A stretch of DNA of 41,515 bases from Deltaproteobacteria bacterium (GCA_016875335.1 VGRO01000033.1:1-41515); one strand, 5' to 3'; positions 31,520-41,006 are shown, counted from the first letter of the stretch. Notes: generated by a model from the sequence alone, not told the origin. Translations and numbers: made by a program.

Positions 31520-31915
31520 AGGCGCGACCAGTCATGCCGCTTCCCGAAGCAGCCCGTCAAGAACATGGCAGTTGTTGACCACGATGTGTCTGTTCGATCC
31601 GGTCTGGGCGCGTCCGACCTCAGAGGCCGGACCGGGCCCTACTCGGGCTCACTGCCGTTCGCCCTCCCGGAGCCCCGTTCTTGGCCGCCGGATCGTCGCT
31701 TGTAGTATTACGCGAGAAACAGCCGATGCCCGCGAAGCTGACCCATCCGATGCCGCCAGCGCTACATCCGCGCAGCCGTGAGCAGGCTCCGCCTGCCTCA
31801 GCCGGATCCGCCCAGAGGCTCCGACCCTAGACGTTCAACCACGCACACCGATGGACCACGACCTGCGACGGTTGACGACTCCGTGACGGTCAGCCGAAAC
31901 TGATCGCGCCTCTAG
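31516..31915. mobile_element. 400-bp MITE-like element with 17-bp terminal inverted repeats
   Basis: Left end CTAGAGGCGCGACCAGT (31516-31532) and right end ACTGATCGCGCCTCTAG (31899-31915) are inverted copies agreeing at 16 of 17 positions. Both ends are bordered by CTAG, which could be a target duplication, as in IS5-type elements that use YTAR targets. The interior has no transposase gene and only short unremarkable open frames. It follows the stop codon of the legB-like gene directly. If the element and its neighbour are removed, the flanks rejoin at a single CTAG and the legB stop is kept. The family is not identified. Confidence 0.6.
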
Positions 31916-31968
31916 GAGCCTGTCGGCCAGAATCTGGCGATTCTGGCGTTTCACCGACAGGCTCCTAG
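31912..31968. repeat. 57-bp nested palindrome sharing CTAG with the 400-bp element
   Basis: CTAGGAGCCTGTCGG (31912-31926) and CCGACAGGCTCCTAG (31954-31968) are a perfect 15-bp inverted repeat. Inside it GCCAGAATC (31926-31934) and GATTCTGGC (31939-31947) form a second stem with a TGGC loop. A 6-nt bulge (GTTTCA) sits on the right arm. In RNA this is one long hairpin. The outer arms start and end with CTAG, and the left CTAG is also the right end of the 400-bp element. It may be a deletion remnant of another insertion element, a REP-like unit, or a terminator. Confidence 0.6.
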
Positions 31969-32151
31969 GCGGCTTGGGTACGACGAAGGCCGCGACCTTG
32001 AGCCGTCTTGACCGCGAACCGGCTGTCGGCCGGGCGTACGCCCTGGGTCGGGGTCGGGGCAGCTTCAGGCCAAGGACGCAAAGTTCTGGATGGCCGAAGG
32101 TTGGGGAATCGCCTCGGCAACGCCCCGGCGACCTGGCGGCCGCGCCCAGCC
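31969..32151. other. gene-free stretch between the elements and the carboxylase promoter
   Basis: The only gap longer than 300 bp without a gene runs from 31520 to 32210. The elements occupy its first 449 bp. The remaining stretch contains a 12-bp palindrome GGGCGTACGCCC (32032-32043) preceded by an inverted CCGGC/GCCGG pair. I see no coding frame with family features and no RNA gene. Confidence 0.5.
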
Positions 32152-32180
32152 TTGACCCCCCAGCCCACGCGCGTTAGTGT
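32152..32180 (+). promoter_or_regulatory. promoter candidate for the carboxylase operon
   Basis: TTGACC at 32152-32157, a 17-nt spacer, TAGTGT at 32175-32180. The predicted leader before GTG 32211 is about 24 nt. Confidence 0.55.
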
Positions 32181-32210
32181 TGCCGCACGCAAGCCAAGGC
32201 ATTTCGCGCC

Positions 32211-33821
32211 GTGCCCCGCATCGAATCGCACATCAACCCAAGGTCCGCGGACTTCCAGCGCAATCGTGACCACATGCGCGGGCTGCTCGACCAGTTGGCG
32301 GCTCGACTCGAAGCGGCGCGCAATGCGGGCGGCGCAAAGGCCGCGCAGAAGCTCGCCCAACGCGGCAAGCTGAGCCCGCGCGAGCGCGTGGAGCGACTGC
32401 TCGACCGCGACGGCGAGTTCCTGGAGTTGTCGCCGCTGGCCGCCTACGGCCACTACGACGACGAGGCGCCGGGTGGCGGCACCATCAACGGCGTCGGCCG
32501 GGTTTGCGGTCGCTTGGTGATGATCGGCGCCAGCGACACGCGGGTCAAAGGCGGCGCCGTGTACCCGCTCGGCGCCGACAAGATGATCCGAGCCCAGACC
32601 ATCGCACGCGAAAACGGGCTGCCAAGCGTCAGCCTGGTCGAGTCGGCCGGCGCCAACCTGTTGTACCAGGCCGAGCTTTTCGCGCCGGGCCACCGCGGCG
32701 GCCGCGGCTTCTGCAACCAGGCGCGGATGAGCGCGCTGGGCCTGCCGCAGATCGCCATCGTCTTTGGCAACGCGACGGCGGGCGGCGCCTATGTGCCGGG
32801 CATGAGCGACTACACAGTGATGGTGCGCAACCAGGCCAAGGTGTTCCTGGCCGGACCGCCGCTGGTCAAGGCCGCCACCGGCGCCGACACCGACGACGAG
32901 ACCTTGGGCGGCGCCGAGATGCACCATACCCAAAGCGGCCTGTGCGACTACCTCGCCGACGACGACGCCCACGCCCTGCGCATCGGCCGGCAGATCGTTG
33001 CCAACCTGACCCGGCCCACCCATGCGGTACCCCGCGACGAACCGCGCGACCCAGCCTGGGATCCCGAAGAGCTGCTCGGCATCGTGTCGCCCGACCTCAA
33101 GGTGCCGTTCGACATCCGCGAGGTTGTGGCGCGCCTGATCGACGCGAGCGAATTCGACGAGTTCCGCACCGGCTACGGGCCGACCTTGGTGTGCGGCTTC
33201 GCGCGCATCGAGGGCTTCCTGGTCGGGCTGCTCGGCAACAATGGGCCGTTGTTCTCACAGAGCGCACTCAAGGCCACGCAGTTCATCCAGTTGTGCTGCC
33301 AAAAGCGCGTGCCCATCGTGTATCTGCAGAACATCACGGGTTTCATGGTCGGCGTCGAGGCCGAGCGCCAGGGCATCGTCAAGGATGGTGCCAAGATGGT
33401 GCACGCCGTGGCGACGGCGAGCGTGCCGCAGTTCACGGTGCTGGTCGGCGGTTCGTTCGGCGCCGGCAACTACGGCATGTGCGGCCGCGCCTACGACCCG
33501 CGGCTGCTCCTGACCTGGCCGAGCTCGCGCATCGCGGTGATGGGCGGCGACCAGGCGGCGCGGGTAATGCGCATCGTGCAAGAACAAGCGATGCGCAAGC
33601 TCGGCGTGCAGGCCGACGCCGAGGAACTCGCGGCCATGGAGCAGACGGTCAAGGACGAGTTCCTGCGCCAGTCGGACCCGTACTACGCGACCGCCCAACT
33701 GTGGGACGACGGCATCATCGACCCGCGCCATACGCGGCGGGCACTGGCGCTGGGTCTCGAAGGGGCGTGGCAGCGCGACCTCTCTGCCACTGCGCCGTCG
33801 TTCGGCGTCTTTCGCATGTAG
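32211..33821 (+). CDS. acyl-CoA carboxylase carboxyltransferase (beta) subunit, MccB-like
   Basis: 536 aa from GTG 32211. It transfers carboxyl from biotin to an acyl-CoA. The crotonase-type CT halves are both seen: an N-terminal half with RGKLSPRERVERLLD, SLVESAGANLLYQAE and GNATAGGAYVPGMSDYT, and a C-terminal half with LVGLLGNNGPLF, ITGFMVG and GGSFGAGNYGMCGRAYDPR. FLAGPPLVKAATG, GGAEMHHTQSGLCDYLADDD and the overall length match methylcrotonyl-CoA carboxylase beta and its geranyl-CoA relatives better than propionyl- or acetyl-CoA enzymes. It is followed 26 nt later by the biotin-carrying subunit. Substrate by similarity only. Confidence 0.92.
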   Translation: MPRIESHINPRSADFQRNRDHMRGLLDQLAARLEAARNAGGAKAAQKLAQRGKLSPRERVERLLDRDGEFLELSPLAAYGHYDDEAPGGGTINGVGRVCGRLVMIGASDTRVKGGAVYPLGADKMIRAQTIARENGLPSVSLVESAGANLLYQAELFAPGHRGGRGFCNQARMSALGLPQIAIVFGNATAGGAYVPGMSDYTVMVRNQAKVFLAGPPLVKAATGADTDDETLGGAEMHHTQSGLCDYLADDDAHALRIGRQIVANLTRPTHAVPRDEPRDPAWDPEELLGIVSPDLKVPFDIREVVARLIDASEFDEFRTGYGPTLVCGFARIEGFLVGLLGNNGPLFSQSALKATQFIQLCCQKRVPIVYLQNITGFMVGVEAERQGIVKDGAKMVHAVATASVPQFTVLVGGSFGAGNYGMCGRAYDPRLLLTWPSSRIAVMGGDQAARVMRIVQEQAMRKLGVQADAEELAAMEQTVKDEFLRQSDPYYATAQLWDDGIIDPRHTRRALALGLEGAWQRDLSATAPSFGVFRM

Positions 33822-33847
33822 GCCCGTCGGCCCACCGGGATTGCGCG

Positions 33848-35881
33848 ATGGCCACCATCGGACGCCTGCTGATTGCCAACCGCGGCGAAATCGCCTGCCG
33901 CATCGCACGTACCGCGCGCGACCTCGGCATGGTTCCCATCGCGGTCTACTCCGACGTCGACGCGCAGGCCTTGCACGTGTCTGCCTGCGACGAAGCCGTG
34001 TACCTGGGACCAGAAGGCCACGGCAGTCCGTACCTCGACATCGCCAAGGTCGTCCACGCGGCCGTGCAAGCGCGCGCCGATGCCGTGCATCCCGGCTTCG
34101 GATTCCTGAGCGAACGAGCGGAGTTCGCTTCGGCGGTCCTCGACGCCGGCCTGGTGTGGGTCGGGCCGCCGCCTGCCGTCATGCAGTTGCTCGGGCGCAA
34201 GGACACGGCGCGGCAACTGGCCAAGCAACTGGGCGTTCCGGTGATCCCCGGTGTCGAGAGCAGCGACCGCTTGCCGGCGATGCCGCGACAGCGGGCGCGC
34301 GCCTTGGACGAACTGGCCGAACGCGCGGCATGCGTGGGGTTTCCACTGCTCATCAAAGCGGTGGCGGGGGGCGGCGGCCGTGGCATGCGCGTGGTCCGCC
34401 AACCCAAGGATCTGCGGAACGAATTGGCGATCGCGGCCGAGGAGGCCACTGCGGCCTTTGGCGAAGGCACGTTGCTGGTTGAGCGCTTCATCGTGCATGG
34501 TCGCCACATCGAGGTGCAGGTGCTCGCCGACGCGTTCGGCGACGTCATCCACCTGGGCGAGCGCGAGTGCTCGGTGCAGCGACGTCACCAGAAGATCGTC
34601 GAGGAAACGCCGTCGCCGGGCGTCGACCCGCACCTGCGCGGCAAGCTGTGCAACGCCGCGGTCCGCTTGATGAAAGGCGCGGGCTACGTCAGCGCCGGCA
34701 CGGTAGAGTTCCTGCTCAATGACGACACCGGCGAGTTCTACTTGCTCGAGGTCAATACCCGACTGCAAGTCGAACACGGCGTGACCGAACTGGTCACCGG
34801 CCTGGACCTCGTCGCGCTGCAACTGGCGATCGCGCAACGCAAGAGCCTGCAACTGGAGCAGTCCGACGTGCAGTTCCACGGTCACGCCATCGAAGCGCGC
34901 CTGTGTGCAGAAGACCCCGCGCTGGGGTTCGCCCCGCAGTCCGGGCCTGTGTGCCTTTGGCAGCCGCCCACCGGAGCCGGTGTCCGAGTGGACCACGGTT
35001 TGCACCCAGTGGACCGTGTGCCGGTACATTACGACGCCATGGTCGCCAAGGTCATGGCGCATGCTGCGGACCGCGCCGCGGCGATCGGCCGGCTCGACCG
35101 GGCGCTGGGCGCGCTCCGGTTGCACGGCGTGGCCAACAACCGCGCGTACCTGCAACAGATCCTGCGTGCCCCGGCGTTCGCGGCCGGACGGACCACGACG
35201 GCGTTCGTCGCGGACCATTGGCCCGCGTCGGCGCCACCAGAACCCCTGGACCTCGCCGCGTTGGCCGTCTGGCGGCACGGACCGGCGCTGCGCCGACGCT
35301 TTCGCAACAACCCGTGGCGCGCGGATGTGACGGTCTTGCAGGTCGCAAACGGCGAACGCTGGCAGGTCGCCTTGGCAGTGGACGGCGACGGCTTTCGCTT
35401 TGGCGTCGAGGCGTTCAACGACCCGCTCTTGGTCCGCGCCCCCGCGACGCCGCATCGACTGACGGTGGAGGCCCTGAACGCAACCGCCGGGCCGGGCGAC
35501 TGCGCCCAGGGTGTGCTGACGGTCGACGTCGGCACGGTCCGTCACCACTGGGTGCTCTTCCGCGAGGGCCAGACCCTCTATGGGCAGCACGCCTCCGGCC
35601 GTGAGTTGAGCGCAGCGGAGCATTCGCTCGTTCCCGAGCCCGCGCGCGGTGGAATTTCCGCCGGCGGCGTCGCGGCGATCGGGGCGGCCGTGGTCACCCA
35701 GGTGTTGGTGGCCGCAGCCGACGCGGTGGTGGCCGGCCAGCCCCTGATCGCGCTCGAAGCCATGAAGATGCTGACCGTTCTCAAGGCGCCGCGCGACGGT
35801 GTGGTGGCCGCGGTGTACGCTGCGGTGGGCGATGCCGTGGCGGCGGGGGCGCTGTTGGTCGAACTGCAACCTGAGGTCTAG
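33848..35881 (+). CDS. biotin carboxylase/biotin carrier (alpha) subunit of acyl-CoA carboxylase
   Basis: 677 aa from ATG 33848; the frame is open through the previous gene but coding features start here. Biotin carboxylase domain, residues 1-450: LLIANRGEIACRI, ATP-grasp loop GGGGRGM, ERECSVQRRHQK, EVNTRLQVEH. A divergent BT-like linker domain follows (about 470-590), then a biotinyl domain with EAMKM and biotin Lys640. The N-terminal BC and C-terminal BCCP on one chain with a separate CT is the MCC/PCC-type layout, and the length is typical of MCC alpha. An insertion SDRLPAMPRQRARALDELA lies just before the ATP-grasp loop. It forms the carboxylase with the 32211 product. Confidence 0.94.
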   Translation: MATIGRLLIANRGEIACRIARTARDLGMVPIAVYSDVDAQALHVSACDEAVYLGPEGHGSPYLDIAKVVHAAVQARADAVHPGFGFLSERAEFASAVLDAGLVWVGPPPAVMQLLGRKDTARQLAKQLGVPVIPGVESSDRLPAMPRQRARALDELAERAACVGFPLLIKAVAGGGGRGMRVVRQPKDLRNELAIAAEEATAAFGEGTLLVERFIVHGRHIEVQVLADAFGDVIHLGERECSVQRRHQKIVEETPSPGVDPHLRGKLCNAAVRLMKGAGYVSAGTVEFLLNDDTGEFYLLEVNTRLQVEHGVTELVTGLDLVALQLAIAQRKSLQLEQSDVQFHGHAIEARLCAEDPALGFAPQSGPVCLWQPPTGAGVRVDHGLHPVDRVPVHYDAMVAKVMAHAADRAAAIGRLDRALGALRLHGVANNRAYLQQILRAPAFAAGRTTTAFVADHWPASAPPEPLDLAALAVWRHGPALRRRFRNNPWRADVTVLQVANGERWQVALAVDGDGFRFGVEAFNDPLLVRAPATPHRLTVEALNATAGPGDCAQGVLTVDVGTVRHHWVLFREGQTLYGQHASGRELSAAEHSLVPEPARGGISAGGVAAIGAAVVTQVLVAAADAVVAGQPLIALEAMKMLTVLKAPRDGVVAAVYAAVGDAVAAGALLVELQPEV

Positions 35882-35902
35882 ACGCTGCCCGGCGAGGATT
35901 CC

Positions 35903-36766
35903 ATGGCCCGCAAAGTGGTACTGACCTGCGCGCTGACCGGCGTGCTGACCGACCCCGAAATCCATCAGGTGCCGGTGACCCCGGAGCAGATGGCTGACCA
36001 CGCCGAGCAGGCGTGGAATGCGGGCGCGACCATCGTGCACCTGCATTTTCGCGATCAGTCGCCCGGGCTCGGGCGCTTCCCGTCGTGGGAGCCCGAGGTG
36101 GCCCTGGCGGTGAGCGAGGCCATCCGCGCGCGCTGTCCGCGACTGCTGCAGAACTTCTCGACCGGGGTCTTCGGCGACGACATCGCTGGGCCGGTCGCAT
36201 GCCTGCGCGCGGGACGACCTGAGCTCGCGGCGCTCAATGCCGGCAGCCTCAACTACCTCAAGCTGCGCAGTGGCGGCGACTGGGCGTGGCCGCCCATGGT
36301 GTTCGACAACCCGGTGGACAAGATCGAGCGTTTCCTCGCGGTGATGAAGGAGCTGAACGTCGTGCCCGAGTGCGAGTGCTTCGACACCGGCATCGTGCGC
36401 AGCGTGGCCATGTTCCACCAGCGCGGGATGCTGCACGACCCCGTGCACCTGTCGCTGGTGATGGGCGTGGCGAGCGGGATGCCCTGCGATCCCAGGTGGT
36501 TGCCGCTCTTGGCCGACGAAATGCCGCCCGGCGCGCTCTGGCAGGTCATCGCCATCGGCCGCCAGGAGGTGTGGGGGCTGCACCGTCGCGCGGTCGAACT
36601 CGGCGGCCACGTCCGCACCGGCCTCGAAGACACCTTCTACCTGCCCGACGGCGCCAAGACCGGCAGCAACGGCGCGCTGGTCGAAGCGCTGGCCGGCGTG
36701 GTGCGAGACGCCGGCGGCGAGGTGGCGAACATCGACGACACCCGGGCAATCCTTGGGTTTTCGTGA
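35903..36766 (+). CDS. BKACE-family beta-keto acid cleavage enzyme (DUF849)
   Basis: 287 aa, ATG with GGCGAGGA upstream, 21 nt after the alpha subunit. BKACE enzymes join a beta-keto acid with acetyl-CoA to give acetoacetate and a new acyl-CoA (3-keto-5-aminohexanoate cleavage in lysine fermentation is the prototype). Signatures are the zinc HxH at His46 and His48 (VHLHFRD), LQNFSTG, ECECFDTG, LVMGVASGMPC, and RTGLEDTFYLPDGAKTGSN with the active-site Arg and Glu. Family members differ widely in substrate. Placed after an MCC-like carboxylase, a branched or unsaturated acyl pathway is the natural guess. The stop overlaps the next start (GTGA). Confidence 0.92.
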   Translation: MARKVVLTCALTGVLTDPEIHQVPVTPEQMADHAEQAWNAGATIVHLHFRDQSPGLGRFPSWEPEVALAVSEAIRARCPRLLQNFSTGVFGDDIAGPVACLRAGRPELAALNAGSLNYLKLRSGGDWAWPPMVFDNPVDKIERFLAVMKELNVVPECECFDTGIVRSVAMFHQRGMLHDPVHLSLVMGVASGMPCDPRWLPLLADEMPPGALWQVIAIGRQEVWGLHRRAVELGGHVRTGLEDTFYLPDGAKTGSNGALVEALAGVVRDAGGEVANIDDTRAILGFS

Positions 36767-37917
36767 CGGACTGGCGGCGAACAGCCGTTGCTGTGGCGGC
36801 TGCGGTGGTCGCTTCATGCCGCGGTCCCGGGCCAGAACCGCCGCGTCCTGGTCGATCCCCGGCCACCGTCCAACCGGCCGCCGCCGCGACCGCGCTCCAA
36901 GCTCCGGCCACGGCACCCACCGAAACGCAGCATCTGTCCGAGGCTGCCACCAAGCAGACCGAGCCCCCCGACATCGCTGCCGATGTCACCCCAACCGACG
37001 ACGTCCTGGTGTGGGCCCGCACCGAAAAGCTGGCACGGACGTGGTGGCTGCAAGGGCAGGGCGCAGACTGGACGCTGCTGGCCGAGCGCGACGGCATCTG
37101 GTCGGCCGGGCGCGACGACGTGTACGGGCTTCGCGAGAAGGTGCGGCGCGTGCGCGTGTGCGATCCGGCCGCGTGCAGCGATCCAGAGGGCGGATGCGTG
37201 CCGGTCATGGTCCAATCCGGGCCCTTTGCCGGGCGCATCCACGACGCGGCGTGGGTGGGCTTGCTGGGCGAGCGCGCAGTCCCCATCGGCGCGCGGGTGG
37301 CCGACGAGACCGCCGTGGCCTTGGGTTCACCCGGCTTCTTGCACCGCACGGTGCCCGTGGCGCAATTCGACGACCTGCTGCTGGTCGAGGTGGTGACAGA
37401 AACGTGGTCGTGCGGCGCCATGAACGGCCGGACCACCCACGAACCGCGGCGCCTGGGCGTGTCCGATGGTCACCTGGCCGTCTGGGTGCCCGGCGGCGGC
37501 GAGGCCCAGGTGCTGGACGTCGACGGCAAGCTGGCAGAGCAAGCCCTGCGCGCGCAGTTTCCGGCGGCCGATGGCCCGTTGCGCTGGCAGACCGTACACT
37601 TGCGGATCGACGCGGCCCATGCTTGGCGTGCCGAACATGTGTTTGCCCGTGACGAGCGCACCCCAGCCGGCTTTTCGCTGGCCCGCCGCATTGCCATGAC
37701 TGCAACGTCCCAGTTCGACGACCTCGCCGACCGCCTTGCGCGCGCCCCCGACCTGCGGCCGATTCTGGCGGTGTTGGTCGCTGGCCTCGCCGATTCCAAG
37801 CGTTCCAAGGCCGAGGCCCCGGAGGAGCCCTGGTTTGGCTACAGCCGGGTGACGATGCGCGGCACACGGTTGGAGGCGGCCCGGCAGCGCTTCCAGTGCG
37901 CAAAGGCGGCGCCATGA
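36763..37917 (+). CDS. lipoprotein of unknown function in the carboxylase operon
   Basis: 384 aa from a GTG overlapping the BKACE stop by 4 bp; the frame is open from 36286. A short lipoprotein signal ends in lipobox VASC (residues 16-19). Then comes a Pro/Ala/Thr linker (about 20-75) and a beta-looking domain with repeated Trp (TWWLQGQGADWTLL, ERDGIWSAGRDDVYGL) and two or three Cys pairs (VCDPAACSDPEGGCV, ETWSCGAM). The first part recalls a WD/propeller-style blade, but there are too few repeats to claim one. Its stop overlaps the start of the beta-barrel-like gene (ATGA, 37914-37917). No known family; a surface role is likely. Confidence 0.75.
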   Translation: MTDWRRTAVAVAAAVVASCRGPGPEPPRPGRSPATVQPAAAATALQAPATAPTETQHLSEAATKQTEPPDIAADVTPTDDVLVWARTEKLARTWWLQGQGADWTLLAERDGIWSAGRDDVYGLREKVRRVRVCDPAACSDPEGGCVPVMVQSGPFAGRIHDAAWVGLLGERAVPIGARVADETAVALGSPGFLHRTVPVAQFDDLLLVEVVTETWSCGAMNGRTTHEPRRLGVSDGHLAVWVPGGGEAQVLDVDGKLAEQALRAQFPAADGPLRWQTVHLRIDAAHAWRAEHVFARDERTPAGFSLARRIAMTATSQFDDLADRLARAPDLRPILAVLVAGLADSKRSKAEAPEEPWFGYSRVTMRGTRLEAARQRFQCAKAAP

Positions 37918-38494
37918 GTGCGGTTGCGCGCGCCTTCTTGGCGGCCTTCTGCGCGCTCTGCACGATGGGGGGTCTGTTCAGGCCCTAGAACTGCAAGGGG
38001 AATTTGGGCTCAACGCCGCAAGAAGCACCTGGGACGGCGATTTCGGTGCCGGCAGTCAGTTGCGGCTGGGCGTGCGCCTGTGGCGGATCGTGACCGTGGA
38101 TTTCGCTGGGTGGACCCAATACGCGCGGGTCGATCAGCGCAGCAACACCGCGTTGACGTTTGGCCTGGGCGCCGCGCTGCCGATGCAGGCTGTGCGGCCC
38201 ACGGTGCGCCTGTACGCCGTCCATCAGCACGAAGAGGGCATGGTCAGCGTCAAGGATCACCCCTGGGGCACGCTGTTTGGCATCGGCGCCGGCATCCGCC
38301 ACCGGGCCGGCGGCGGCGTGTCGCTGGGCGCCGAGGTGCCGTTCGCGCGCACCCGGTTTGGCGAAATCTTCCTTTTCGGCAGCGGCAGCGCGACGGTTTT
38401 TCCAGATACCAGCTTGGGTCCTCTGGTGTACGCCGGTGTCGCGGTGGGCATTGGCGTCAACTATCTGATTGTGCTTGGGGATCAGCCGAAGTAG
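37914..38494 (+). CDS. outer-membrane beta-barrel-like protein, frame broken at a G6 tract
   Basis: ATG 37914 overlaps the previous stop and starts a good signal peptide (AVARAFLAAFCALCT), but the frame ends after 24 codons at a TAG (37985-37987). Right where the signal peptide should end, a run of six G (37967-37972) occurs. If it held seven G, the frame would continue as GGSVQALELQGEFGL with a signal-peptidase site after VQA. It would then reach the stop at 38494, giving 193 aa. The rest has strand-turn-strand patterns (SQLRLGVRLWRIVTVDF, LTFGLGAALPM, GTLFGIGAGIRHRAG, PLVYAGVAVGIGVNYLIVL) typical of small outer-membrane barrels. As given, the gene is off, is phase-variable, or contains a one-base sequencing error. 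Confidence 0.75.
37967..37972 (+). repeat. G6 homopolymer at the frame break
   Basis: Six consecutive G where the signal peptide meets the mature protein of the beta-barrel-like gene. A change to seven G would restore a single reading frame. Poly-G runs are classic sites of slipped-strand phase variation and also of sequencing error. Confidence 0.7.
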
Positions 38495-38504
38495 CCCGCC
38501 GCGC

Positions 38505-39782
<1,278 letters not shown>

Positions 39783-39789
39783 GCGCGAC

Positions 39790-40239
39790 TCACGCGGCAA
39801 ACCGTGGCACAGCAGCCCAGCCCGCAGTGTCCTGGAACAGCCGCTTGCAGGTGATGGTGCGGCCGTCGTCGAGCGTGAAGCGGTGGTACTTGTGGGCCGG
39901 CACGATGATCAGGTCGCCCGCCGCGACATGGACGCGCATCCAGCGGTCTTCGCGGTTGCGCAGGTCGAAGATGCCCGATCCGCCGACGACGAAGCGGATT
40001 TCTTCGTCGGTGTGCAGGTGCTCGGCAAAGAACTTGGTCAACAGCGCGTCGAGGTCGGGCGTGTTCGGGTCCAGGTGGACCTGGTCCATGCTCACGTAGC
40101 CGCGGTCGTCGCGGATCCTTTGCAGGGGGTCGGCAAAGCCCGCCTCGTCGGTCGGCAGGTTCCAGTACAGGATGCCCTCGGCGGCCAGGTCTTCGCCGGA
40201 GAGCGTGTGCGCGGGCTGGTCGAGCAGGTAGGCGTGCAT
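39790..40239 (-). CDS. mtnD: acireductone dioxygenase
   Basis: 149 aa from ATG 40239; the frame extends upstream into mtnB but lacks family features there. This cupin enzyme oxidises the acireductone 1,2-dihydroxy-3-keto-5-methylthiopentene. With Fe it gives formate and 4-methylthio-2-oxobutanoate. The metal site is clear: His74, His76 and Glu80 in EHLHTDEEIRFVVGG, then a fourth His in VPAHKYHRFTLDDG. DRWMRVHVAAGDLIIVPA and LF.DTAGW at the end are typical. The length is slightly shorter than that of the enterobacterial enzyme. It lies between mtnB (23 nt gap) and an aminotransferase (7 nt gap). Confidence 0.93.
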   Translation of the reverse strand: MHAYLLDQPAHTLSGEDLAAEGILYWNLPTDEAGFADPLQRIRDDRGYVSMDQVHLDPNTPDLDALLTKFFAEHLHTDEEIRFVVGGSGIFDLRNREDRWMRVHVAAGDLIIVPAHKYHRFTLDDGRTITCKRLFQDTAGWAAVPRFAA

Positions 40240-40262
40240 CTTGGGGTCCGTTGGGCTGCGGT

Positions 40263-40946
40263 TCAGGCGGCGGCCAGGGCGGCGCGCTCGCGGGCGACAT
40301 CGTCGGGCTGCGAACGGTCGTGTGTCAAATGGCTGAGGCCGGACCGCTGCATGGCGACCACGCATCGGCACAGCCAGTCGATGCACTCGGCCTGGGTCTT
40401 GGCGTGCGCGACGTCGCGGCCCCACACGTACACGCCGTGGTTGCGCACCAGGACCGCGTTGGATTGGGGCCACTGCAACACGGCCCGCTCCATGCGATCG
40501 GCCAGTTCGTGCTCAAGCGCCGTATTGTCGACCACAGGAATTTCGTGCATATCGAAATAGCCCACGCCCTGCAGGCCCTTGAGCATCTCCAAGCGGGTCA
40601 GGCGCAGCGGCTCGCCCGGCGGCACGGTCATCGTTGCCAGCACGACGTCGAGCGAATGAGAGTGCAACACCGCGCCCGCGTCGCGATGCCGATAGGCGGC
40701 CATGAAAAGCGGCGCGCATGCCGTCAAGCGCTGACCGCCGCTCGGCGCCTGGGTCACGCAACCGTCGCGGTCGAGCTCGAAGACATCGGCCGGGGTCAGG
40801 TTTTCCTTTTCGACGCCGGACGGCGCCATCAACAGCGTGTCGCCAACGCGCATCGAGATGCCGCCGCCCGTGCCGCTTGCCCAGCCCAACTGCCAGAAAC
40901 TGCGGCACAACTGACAGATTCGCTCCCGCTCGGCCAAGAATCGCAT
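40263..40946 (-). CDS. mtnB: methylthioribulose-1-phosphate dehydratase
   Basis: 227 aa from ATG 40946. It belongs to the class II aldolase/adducin fold and dehydrates 5-methylthioribulose-1-phosphate to the 2,3-diketo compound in methionine salvage. Marks: WASGTGGGISMRVGD, MAPSGVEKENLTPADVFEL, the zinc pair in VLHSHSLDVVLA, and RNHGVYVWG with the third His. The length and the C-terminal helix are family-typical. It heads a three-gene operon with mtnD and an aminotransferase. The step between MtnB and MtnD (MtnC, or MtnW plus MtnX) is not encoded here. The promoter candidate is 32 nt upstream. Confidence 0.92.
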   Translation of the reverse strand: MRFLAERERICQLCRSFWQLGWASGTGGGISMRVGDTLLMAPSGVEKENLTPADVFELDRDGCVTQAPSGGQRLTACAPLFMAAYRHRDAGAVLHSHSLDVVLATMTVPPGEPLRLTRLEMLKGLQGVGYFDMHEIPVVDNTALEHELADRMERAVLQWPQSNAVLVRNHGVYVWGRDVAHAKTQAECIDWLCRCVVAMQRSGLSHLTHDRSQPDDVARERAALAAA

Positions 40947-40977
40947 GCTGACCCGTCCGCTTCCCAAGGGGGCCGGG

Positions 40978-41006
40978 ATTGAAGCGCGGGCCGTTCCGTG
41001 GGTCAA
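40978..41006 (-). promoter_or_regulatory. promoter candidate for the mtnB operon
   Basis: On the minus strand TTGACC (41006-41001) and TTCAAT (40983-40978) are 17 nt apart. Leader of about 25 nt to ATG 40946. I see no SAM riboswitch in this leader. Confidence 0.5.

Noticed and set aside
31533..31898. Transposase remnant inside the 400-bp element
   Set aside because: Open frames in this interval are short and I could not recognise any transposase motif in them, so the element is listed as non-autonomous.
33683..36916. A 1077-codon open frame on the minus strand across the biotin carboxylase and BKACE genes
   Set aside because: It is the antisense of two well-defined enzymes and its translation is a low-complexity His/Gln/Arg-rich sequence without family features.
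18656..37990. Third copy of the TGTTCAG...CCTAGAA repeat at about 37975-37990
   Set aside because: TGTTCAG and CCTAGAA recur there, but within coding sequence and with a G-run instead of a C-run in front. The rest of the 40-bp repeat is not present, so this is probably chance.
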